Assembly (NCBI GenBank): GCA_023393115.1
Contig: JAEWMS010000001.1
Location: 1-49,165, forward strand
Reading direction: 5' to 3'
DNA: 49,165 nucleotides
Source: Bacillota bacterium
Lineage (GTDB): Bacteria > Bacillota > Clostridia > Acetivibrionales > DSM-1351
Part shown: one piece after another, positions 43,250-49,165 of the stretch
Layout of the letters: every line of letters begins with the position of its first letter
How positions within the stretch are numbered: the first letter of the stretch is position 1
Made by a program: the position numbers and the translations under genes
The notes under the pieces: model-generated
The model's input: only the letters and a program-made list of their open reading frames with translations
What the model was told of the DNA's origin: nothing
Databases searched by the model: none

Positions 43250-46105
43250 TTAGTTTAAGGTTTTAAACTGATATGTAATAGTATTTCCCTTTACTTTTAC
43301 CTCAACATACTTGGCTGCCGCCTTGTTTTTATCGCTGAAACCGGCTGCGTCAAAGCCAGCTGTTGTTATGTATTTGACGCCTTTATCCATATAGCTTGAG
43401 TTAGTTGAGCCCTTATAGAATACCCAGACATTTTTGGTAGGATTCTGCTTTTTATAATCCACCAACATATCCTTCAATACCTTTCCTTCCTTTGCATCAT
43501 CAAAATTTGATGGATTCTCGGACAGGAAAATAAATAAGTTGTTTCCTGTAAAGGTACTAAGCTGCTTTTTGAACCAGAACCATTCGTTGTAGTTCGTTGC
43601 CCTGAGTCCGCCCTTTGTTGTTTGAAGCTGAATAAGTCTGTTGCCGTTTTTATCAAGGGCTTTATAGCTTGAGGTTGTTGAAAGCATTGGTATTTTAAGT
43701 GATTGCCATAAGCTATCGTGAATCCCTACCAAGACCGAAGCCTGCATACTTTTGTTGATTTTTGAAGCCAGAGAGCTTAGCAGACTAAGTTGAGTTTTAT
43801 TCTTAACCTTGTCATAGGCAGTTGATTGACCGAAGACCGAAAAACTTAAGGCGTCGGAACCCGATACTGTACGTTCTTTGTAGGCATCATCCTTGGGAAC
43901 TGTATTTACAGCTGCTTTGGATGTTGGGACTTCAGGATGCCCGGAATAAACCATGGTGAGATTGTCAAAGTATAGAGTACCCGAGACCTTCTGCTTGGAA
44001 GTCTGCACAGCATATATCTTTGATACCTTGGTGGGGTGAGGAATATCCTCAAGTGATATCTCGAGGTATTTCCAGCCTGTCCAGTTTACATCCTTGGTAA
44101 AGTACTTATAATAAGTATTTCCTTTTTTATCGTGTATCATAGCACCTATCCACAGAGGCTTCTTTGCACCGCTGTAAACCCAGACGCCGAGTTTGGATGT
44201 GGTGCTATCCAGAGCTTTACTTCCATCAGGAAGATTAATGTAAGCTGCCCTGTTCTTTTCAAGGCCCTTTGTAAAGTCATAGGTCAGCTTTCCGGAATAA
44301 GGACCGGACTTGTACACATTAGATGCTGCCTGGTACTTCGCAGTCACAGTTTTATCTGATAAATCTACAGGCATGACCGTTTGACTATTAAAATCTTCAA
44401 TTATCTTTTTAACTCCCGGTTGACTTATTGATACAGGGCAGAAAACTGATGCTCCGCTAAAGGAGGCTGATACGTGACCTGTACCGGAGTTTCCGGCTGT
44501 AAAAACACCGGATGAAACGGTTCCAACCTTGTTCAGAACTCCCCACTTTACATGCGAAGGGTGTATGCTGGCACTAAAGCCGTCTTTATCCCATCCGCGG
44601 ACGGTAAAAGTTGTAGTAGCACCCGGAGAGGTTTTCAGAGTATCAACATTCAAACTTAACTTTACAGGAGCACTCAATACAGTAATAGGGCAGGTGCCAA
44701 TCACCGAATCTTCTATTTTTGCAGTTATAATCGCCTGTCCGGCAGTAGTCGGAGTAAAGACATTACCTGTGAAGGTACCTTTTACACCTGAAACAGACCA
44801 CTGTATTTCCTGGCTGTTTATCTCAACAGGATTCAAATACTTGTCAACGCCGGTCGCAGTAAAGGCCCTGGAAGTGTTTACGAATACATAATCTTCGTAA
44901 GCGCTTACAAGCAGTGAAGCAGCCGGACCTTTCTCACCTACAGAAAATACTCCCAGAGATGCTGAAACACCTCTCTCAAATCCGTCAGAAGGCGTATTTA
45001 CAGTTGAAATACCGGTATCACCTTGCTGCCTTGCTACAAGGGTAGTTGAACCGCCGCCATCATAGTTAATTGCGTTGGCACAGCCAAGCTCTTTCATATA
45101 TTCAGCCATTTCAGCTTGGGTTAATCCAATGCTGACTCCCGGTTGCCTTCCGTCAACGGCTGCAATTATAAGAGTTTTACCATCAGCTGTGATACCTGCG
45201 GCGGTTCTGGGCTGCCTAGAACTACCAGCAGCCTGATGAGTAAAGCTTGTAAGCACCTTACCATCCTTTACCAGAATTGTACCCCCGGTTAGAGCCATAC
45301 TTAGATTAGCGGTATCAATATTTGTAGTTACTTCATAAGTTACCGGATCTCCGACTTTAAATGTATTTTCCAAATAGGCATCATGGCCCATAGTAGCCAG
45401 AACAACAAATCCGTTTTTAGGAATGGCTACACCGGGCTTGTTTTTACTAAATTCTTTTACAACACCATCTTCAACTACCATTTCAAGCCAGTTGGGATAG
45501 GTTTTGGTTACACCGGGAGTAGTATTGCCCCACTTTGAGTCAACTATGTACATGTTCATATTGTAATAGCCGTTATACCTGTTATATGCTGCAACAGGCT
45601 TCCTATCACCGGCTGGAGTAATCAATTCCACTTTTACATTTAAATATGAAAGTATTGGATTATTTGCTTTATCCAGGGCTAATGTAGCCATGTCGGTATT
45701 ATTACGGCTGGCAGCAATATCAAACTGTCCGTTTGACATAATCGGACCATAGGTTGCTCCGGTATCCATATCAAAGAAGCTTCCGTTAACTGCTGCTACA
45801 GCACCATTTGTCTTAGCAAGAGATTTTACCGGAGACATGGCAGTAAGTCCTGATCTATTGACGAGGCTGTCCACTTTGACGTTCTCATTTGCAAGGTCGA
45901 CACGCAGCACGTTAGTACGAAGCCAGCCGCTTGTAGTAAAGCGGTCGTATTTTTCCAGAACTACTCCCGAAGTTATATTTTGTTTTTCTACAGACTGGTT
46001 TATTAGCAGTGGCATAGCTGAAACTTTGGTACTGAAGGAAACAAGTAATAATACCAGCGCTAATGTGAAGGCCAGACTTTTTCTTATGTATTTGTTTTTA
46101 CGCAT
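43250..46105 (-). CDS. secreted phosphodiester glycosidase (NAGPA)-domain multimodular protein
   Basis: A 951-residue exported protein with signal peptide ending VSA (about residue 30). Residues about 95-390 form a NAGPA domain (phosphodiester glycosidase, PF09992 type): AAVNGSFFDMDTGATYGP, LTGGTILVKDG, and GCANAINYDGGGSTTLVARQ, which is the family's core motif. Two bacterial Ig-like segments follow (about 400-560), then a galactose-binding-like module (about 570-720, ending TLYFDNLTMVYSG). The C-terminal ~200 residues (NNLFIFLSENPSNFDD, NVWVFYKG) resemble a phosphoesterase-like fold without obvious metal ligands. It could trim cell-wall phosphoglycans. Start at 46105 from GGAGA; a longer ORF lacks a binding site. 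Confidence 0.85.
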   Translation of the reverse strand: MRKNKYIRKSLAFTLALVLLLVSFSTKVSAMPLLINQSVEKQNITSGVVLEKYDRFTTSGWLRTNVLRVDLANENVKVDSLVNRSGLTAMSPVKSLAKTNGAVAAVNGSFFDMDTGATYGPIMSNGQFDIAASRNNTDMATLALDKANNPILSYLNVKVELITPAGDRKPVAAYNRYNGYYNMNMYIVDSKWGNTTPGVTKTYPNWLEMVVEDGVVKEFSKNKPGVAIPKNGFVVLATMGHDAYLENTFKVGDPVTYEVTTNIDTANLSMALTGGTILVKDGKVLTSFTHQAAGSSRQPRTAAGITADGKTLIIAAVDGRQPGVSIGLTQAEMAEYMKELGCANAINYDGGGSTTLVARQQGDTGISTVNTPSDGFERGVSASLGVFSVGEKGPAASLLVSAYEDYVFVNTSRAFTATGVDKYLNPVEINSQEIQWSVSGVKGTFTGNVFTPTTAGQAIITAKIEDSVIGTCPITVLSAPVKLSLNVDTLKTSPGATTTFTVRGWDKDGFSASIHPSHVKWGVLNKVGTVSSGVFTAGNSGTGHVSASFSGASVFCPVSISQPGVKKIIEDFNSQTVMPVDLSDKTVTAKYQAASNVYKSGPYSGKLTYDFTKGLEKNRAAYINLPDGSKALDSTTSKLGVWVYSGAKKPLWIGAMIHDKKGNTYYKYFTKDVNWTGWKYLEISLEDIPHPTKVSKIYAVQTSKQKVSGTLYFDNLTMVYSGHPEVPTSKAAVNTVPKDDAYKERTVSGSDALSFSVFGQSTAYDKVKNKTQLSLLSSLASKINKSMQASVLVGIHDSLWQSLKIPMLSTTSSYKALDKNGNRLIQLQTTKGGLRATNYNEWFWFKKQLSTFTGNNLFIFLSENPSNFDDAKEGKVLKDMLVDYKKQNPTKNVWVFYKGSTNSSYMDKGVKYITTAGFDAAGFSDKNKAAAKYVEVKVKGNTITYQFKTLN

Positions 46106-46177
46106 TATGTTCTCCGTTTCTAATTTTCTTTTGAACTTTAGTAACATTCTCCTTTACATTGGATTTGATATTGAATC

Positions 46178-46894
46178 CTACTCATGCCAGCCGTCAATTT
46201 CTGCACGCTTAATTGCACCAAAAAGATTACTCTTTATATCTCTGTTGTCTTTTTGAAGCTGATAGATTAAGTCTTTGACGTACTGACGCTTGGTTTTTCC
46301 ATCGATATGACACGGACTTTTTACTATTGGGAATTGTCCTGATTTGGCAACAGCCTTAATTTGCTTCTCTTCTGTATAGATAAGTGGTCGAATAAGATAG
46401 AGATCTTTTCTGTCCAGATATGTAACCGGAGAAAATGTATGAAGGTTGCCTTCATAAAAGGTACTGAGTAAAAGGGTTTCAATGGCGTCATCCCTGTGGT
46501 GTCCGAGTGCTACCTTGTTACAGCCTAATTTTTTTGAGATATTGTGCAGAGCACCCCGCCGGAGGTTTGCACACATAGAGCAGGGGTTCTTTTCCTGCCT
46601 GATTTCAAATATGATTTTTCCTATCTGTGTATCTTCAATAGTATAATTAACACCTATTTGCCTGCAATAGTCGGCAACCGGTGTAAAATCGGCATTACCT
46701 ATTCCCATTGTAAGGCTGATTGCCTCAATATCAAATTTCTTAGGATAAAATCTTTGTAACTGTTTCATGGTAGCAAGCAGAGTCATACTGTCTTTTCCGC
46801 CGCTTACGCCTATAGCGATTCTGTCGCCGTCATTAATCATGTCATAATCCTGAATAGCTCTTCTGACCTGCCCAAGAATTCGTTGTATAAGCAT
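46178..46894 (-). CDS. PP-loop ATPase, TtcA-like tRNA 2-thiocytidine synthetase family
   Basis: A 238-residue protein of the TtcA/TilS-type adenylyl-forming ATPases. The PP-loop is IGVSGGKDSMTLLA (about 30-43). CSMCANLRRG (about 107-116) provides the CxxC pair and KLGCNKVALGHHRDDAIET a third Cys, as in iron-sulfur TtcA enzymes, which 2-thiolate cytidine 32 in tRNAs. Length is shorter than E. coli TtcA but usual for Firmicute homologues. Start uncertain: GTG at 46897 or ATG at 46894 behind AAGGAG. Orphan gene, divergent from tRNA-Pro about 330 bases away. Confidence 0.85.
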   Translation of the reverse strand: MLIQRILGQVRRAIQDYDMINDGDRIAIGVSGGKDSMTLLATMKQLQRFYPKKFDIEAISLTMGIGNADFTPVADYCRQIGVNYTIEDTQIGKIIFEIRQEKNPCSMCANLRRGALHNISKKLGCNKVALGHHRDDAIETLLLSTFYEGNLHTFSPVTYLDRKDLYLIRPLIYTEEKQIKAVAKSGQFPIVKSPCHIDGKTKRQYVKDLIYQLQKDNRDIKSNLFGAIKRAEIDGWHE

Positions 46895-47220
46895 CACTCC
46901 TTTAAGTAAGCATATAAATTGTCTAATTATTCCTTATTATAGAAAAAGTCGTATGACGGTTCAAGTCAAATTACATTTCAATTGTATTACATATGAAAAA
47001 TATACTAAAATGTGAATAAAAAAGGGGAAAAAACACCTCGAAATCAAATAAAGACTTTGATTTATGTAGTTTTTGTCCGGCACCTTAAACTTGCGAAAAC
47101 TCAAGTATATTAAAGGTAGTAAGTGATAATTTCAAATAGACACATATTTTGTGAATTGATTATAAATCAAGGCTATAGTACAATACTTTTGCACTTGAGA
47201 AAGTCAAGCAGTAAATATTC
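46895..47220. other. AT-rich region between the TtcA-like gene and tRNA-Pro
   Basis: About 325 bases without coding potential. Only the tRNA promoter (47156-47184) is recognisable. The 5' leader of the TtcA-like gene occupies the left part. Confidence 0.5.
47156..47184 (+). promoter_or_regulatory. sigma-A promoter of the tRNA-Pro gene
   Basis: TTGATT (47156-47161), 17-base spacer, TACAAT (47179-47184). Transcription start near 47191, about 30 bases before the tRNA. Confidence 0.7.
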
Positions 47221-47296
47221 CGGGGTGTAGCGCAATTGGCAGCGCGCTTGGTTTGGGACCAAGATGCTGGAGGTTCAAGTCCTCTCACTCCGACCA
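47221..47296 (+). tRNA. tRNA-Pro(UGG), CCA encoded
   Basis: A complete 76-base cloverleaf. The acceptor CGGGGTG pairs with CACTCCG, with discriminator A and CCA. The anticodon stem CTTGG/CCAAG closes TTTGGGA, which gives anticodon TGG. The T-arm is GAGG-TTCAAGT-CCTC. It is the only complete tRNA gene found. A terminator starts 4 bases behind it. Confidence 0.97.
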
Positions 47297-47300
47297 ACTA

Positions 47301-47330
47301 AACCTCGACAGGTATATGTCGAGGTTTTTT
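47301..47330 (+). terminator. terminator of the tRNA-Pro gene
   Basis: AACCTCGACA and TGTCGAGGTT form a perfect 10-bp stem with a 6-base loop, followed by TTTT. Confidence 0.93.
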
Positions 47331-47341
47331 GCTGTAGTAAC

Positions 47342-47356
47342 CAGGACTTGAACCTG
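47342..47356 (-). other. tRNA T-arm-like sequence on the minus strand
   Basis: CAGGTTCAAGTCCTG (minus strand) has the 5-base stem and TTCAAGT loop of a tRNA T-arm but no acceptor or CCA in place. Probably a remnant. Confidence 0.35.
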
Positions 47357-47476
47357 AGAAGGCTCTCGGCGTGAAGAAAATGCGAAGCATTTTTAGCCGA
47401 GAGTGCCGAGACTGAAGTCGAGGTGATAGGCTGCGAGCGAAGCGAAGCAGACGTCAAGTCCTCTCACTCCGACCAC

Positions 47477-47515
47477 GGCGCTTGTGTTTTCTGCGGAAAA
47501 CACAGGCGTTTTTTT
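47477..47515 (+). terminator. terminator that served as the intron target
   Basis: GGCGCTTGTGTTTTCTG and GAAAACACAGGCG pair with a small bulge, followed by TTTTTTT. It follows the displaced tRNA 3' end, just as 47301-47330 follows the intact tRNA, and lies directly before the intron. Confidence 0.85.
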
Positions 47516-47516
47516 G

Positions 47517-49165
47517 GTGCGCCCGGCGGGCGCACGTTTCAACGGGTGTAAGTCCCGAATTCGCCCGGTAGTGGGAAGGATATAGCCAATGACAAGGGTG
47601 TCGTGGGTGACTGCGAATCTGAAGGAAGTCGGATGGCAAATCTCTGGTCTGACGTATAGAAATCACATCAGGCTATGTATGAGGGTAAGGCTGCCAAACA
47701 AGTCGAAGCCCAATAACTACACGGAATCATGCATAGTAAATGTGGCAGATGGATGGAGAGAAGGAACGTGTGAGTACCCGGGGAGGTCTGTATGATACGC
47801 TCTGAAAGGAGTAACCACTGTACAAGGAAACGAGGCAGTGCTGAGCATACAGAAGTCAGCAGAGGTCATAGTAGCCGAGAGGTGAAGGACCGAATCAGTA
47901 GGAGTCCCAAGTATGACAGAGAAAGGAGGAGTGACTGATGAAGGCAGAAAACTCTGAAAATAGAGACTGTCCGCAGAGAGATAATGCGGAACATGAAGGG
48001 TATGCGGAAGTGCGAAGGTCATTCCGTTCGATATGGAAAGAAAGGGACAGTGCACAGCCTGAACTCTTAGAGAAAATACTGTATAAAGATAATCTAAACA
48101 GAGCTTTTAAGAGAGTAAAGGCAAACAAGGGAGCACCGGGAATCGACGGTATTACGGTGGATGAAATAGGTGCTTACCTACGGGAAAATCAGAAAGCGAT
48201 TATCGAGAAGATATACAAGGGGAAATACACCCCTGACCCGGTAAGACGAAAGGAAATCCCGAAAGCAGACGGTGGAATACGAAAGCTTGGTATTCCAACG
48301 GTCAAAGACCGAATTTTCCAGCAAGCCATTACACAACAACTGATGCCGATTTATGAGATGCAGTTCCTAGATGGAAGCTACGGCTACCGTCCGGGAAGAA
48401 GTGCAAAAGATGCTATTACAAAGGTAAAAGAGTATGCAGAAAAGGGTTATCGCTATGCAGTAGCACTTGACCTCTCGAAATACTTTGATACCTTGAATCA
48501 CGAGTTATTGCTTAACATACTTCGAAGAAGTGTGAAGGATGAAAGAGTAATACAGTGGATTAAGAGATATCTCAAAAGTGGTGTCATGGAAAATGGTGTA
48601 GTCATGGATACAGAGGAAGGTTCACCACAGGGAGGAAACATATCGCCACTACTGGCAAACGTCTATCTCAATGAGTTTGACCAAGAGTTCCAGGAGAGAG
48701 GTGTTCCGTTTGTACGATATGCAGATGATATTGTACTGCTAGCCAAGAGTGAAAGAGCCGCGAAGAGACTTCTAGAGACAAGCACGAACTATCTTGAGGG
48801 TAAGCTTAAGTTAAAGGTGAATAAAGATAAGAGTCGTGTTGTCAGTGTATTTGCAATCCGAAATTTTAAATTCCTTGGCTTTGTATTGGGAAGGAACGGA
48901 AATGGCATATATGTCAGAGTTCATCCAAAGTCATGGAAGAAGTTTAAGTCCAAGTTGAAAGAACTTTCTTCCCGAAGGACTGTTCAGAGTATAAGACCGG
49001 CATTAGAAAAGATAAAGGTATATGCTAGAGGGTGGCTTAACTATTACGGAATAGCAAGTATGAAGAACCCTATTGAAAATATCAATGGATGGCTCTATCG
49101 TCGAATTCGAATGTGTATTTGGAAGCAATGGAAGAAACCTAAGACAAAGATGAGAAACCTTCAGA
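47517..49165 (+). mobile_element. group II intron, probably IIC type (truncated by the window end)
   Basis: The 5' end is GTGCG (47517-47521), the group II intron start, followed by about 420 bases of structured RNA (domains I-III) and then the intron-encoded reverse transcriptase in domain IV. It sits immediately behind a hairpin with a T tract (47477-47515), the preferred target of group IIC introns. The 5' GTGCGCCC/GGGCGCAC forms a hairpin at the boundary. The maturase is intact up to the window edge; domains V and VI lie outside. Confidence 0.9.
47938..49165 (+). CDS. ltrA: group II intron reverse transcriptase/maturase (3' end outside window)
   Basis: At least 409 residues, open to the window end. 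After a ~70-residue polar N-terminus, the RT domain starts PGIDGITVDEIG (about 75), with PKADGGIRKLGIPTVKDR (about 105-122), YGYRPGRSAKDAI (about 146-158), VALDLSKYFDTLNH (about 175-188) and SPQGGNISPLLANVYL (about 230-245). The catalytic box is YADD (261-264), with both Asp residues. The maturase (GIIM) domain follows (about 345-409: ARGWLNYYGIA, RRIRMCIWKQWKKPKTK). Start at 47938 behind AAAGGAGGA. An intact frame suggests a recent, active intron. Confidence 0.93.
   Translation, partial: MKAENSENRDCPQRDNAEHEGYAEVRRSFRSIWKERDSAQPELLEKILYKDNLNRAFKRVKANKGAPGIDGITVDEIGAYLRENQKAIIEKIYKGKYTPDPVRRKEIPKADGGIRKLGIPTVKDRIFQQAITQQLMPIYEMQFLDGSYGYRPGRSAKDAITKVKEYAEKGYRYAVALDLSKYFDTLNHELLLNILRRSVKDERVIQWIKRYLKSGVMENGVVMDTEEGSPQGGNISPLLANVYLNEFDQEFQERGVPFVRYADDIVLLAKSERAAKRLLETSTNYLEGKLKLKVNKDKSRVVSVFAIRNFKFLGFVLGRNGNGIYVRVHPKSWKKFKSKLKELSSRRTVQSIRPALEKIKVYARGWLNYYGIASMKNPIENINGWLYRRIRMCIWKQWKKPKTKMRNLQ

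Larger units (their letters stand above)
47275..47475 (+). repeat. 22-bp direct repeat of the tRNA-Pro 3' end
   Basis: TCAAGTCCTCTCACTCCGAC plus CA occurs at 47275-47296, inside the tRNA, and again exactly at 47454-47475. The copies start 179 bases apart. The second copy lacks the rest of the tRNA. Such duplicates are the usual trace of integration or recombination at a tRNA 3' end. Confidence 0.85.

Noticed and set aside
47041..47065. Terminator hairpin AAATCAAA...TTTGATTT
   Set aside because: A purely AT stem without a T tract in the useful direction, lying between divergent genes where no terminator is expected.
47589..48055. Short ORFs on both strands in the first 500 bases of the intron
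   Set aside because: They fall in the structured RNA domains of the group II intron and have no protein-like features.

Overview
The window looks like chromosomal DNA of a low-GC, Gram-positive, plant-polysaccharide-degrading anaerobe of the Ruminiclostridium / cellulolytic Clostridium kind. This is inferred from AT-rich DNA with strong Shine-Dalgarno sites, T-box and FMN riboswitches, an S-layer-anchored starch-degrading enzyme, and families GH51, GH94, GH3 and CE7. No prophage, conjugative module or CRISPR array was seen. The only mobile element is a group II intron cut by the right edge.

Layout. 1-300: the 3' part of a 5S rRNA and two terminators, the end of an rRNA operon. 300-8270: a giant surface amylopullulanase gene with two LacI-family-type operators upstream. 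8.5-11.0 kb: a small membrane protein, a DUF4352 lipoprotein and an MFS transporter. 11.1-13.3 kb: a Cys-rich DUF6171-like protein and a GH51 arabinofuranosidase (minus strand), divergent from a HelD-type helicase and a metallo-beta-lactamase-fold protein (to 16.3 kb). 16.4-19.1 kb: an unlisted 33-residue basic protein and an orphan sugar-type binding lipoprotein. 19.2-22.9 kb (minus): a DUF815 ATPase and a DUF4153/4173-like - XRE - DUF2975 cassette. 23.2-27.2 kb: a lipoprotein, then a T-box-controlled ABC importer whose specifier I read as UUC (Phe). 27.4-31.6 kb: transketolase and a ZnuC/ZnuB-like metal ABC pair without a binding protein. 31.8-39.8 kb: a four-helix-bundle (S23-like) gene between inverted repeat arrays, a GH94 phosphorylase, a chemoreceptor, a CE7 esterase and a GH3 lipoprotein. 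39.8-40.05 kb: a cluster of DnaA-box sequences. 40.07-42.1 kb: a zinc-ribbon protein and two tandem RibU-like ECF S components behind an FMN riboswitch. 42.2-46.9 kb: galU, a large secreted NAGPA-domain protein and a TtcA-like PP-loop protein. 47.2 kb to the end: tRNA-Pro(UGG), a displaced copy of its 3' end, and the group II intron inserted directly behind a terminator.

Functionally, the carbohydrate genes outline uptake and breakdown of alpha-glucans (amylopullulanase) and plant cell wall sugars (arabinofuranosidase, acetyl esterase, beta-glucosidase, disaccharide phosphorylase), feeding the pentose phosphate pathway (transketolase) and UDP-glucose (GalU). The rest is ordinary housekeeping and transport under riboswitch or T-box control.

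The most unusual signals are: (1) heptamer arrays of consensus GTGAANA followed by a GC hairpin, found only directly behind stop codons and always in the sense direction of the gene (four loci); (2) three head-to-tail TTATNCACA boxes plus degenerate copies far from any dnaA gene; (3) an ABC importer T-box whose specifier and acceptor-pairing base both fit tRNA-Phe rather than tRNA-Trp; (4) a 22-bp exact duplication of the tRNA-Pro 3' end, each copy with its own terminator, next to the intron. All family assignments come from reading motifs by eye; no database search was run.
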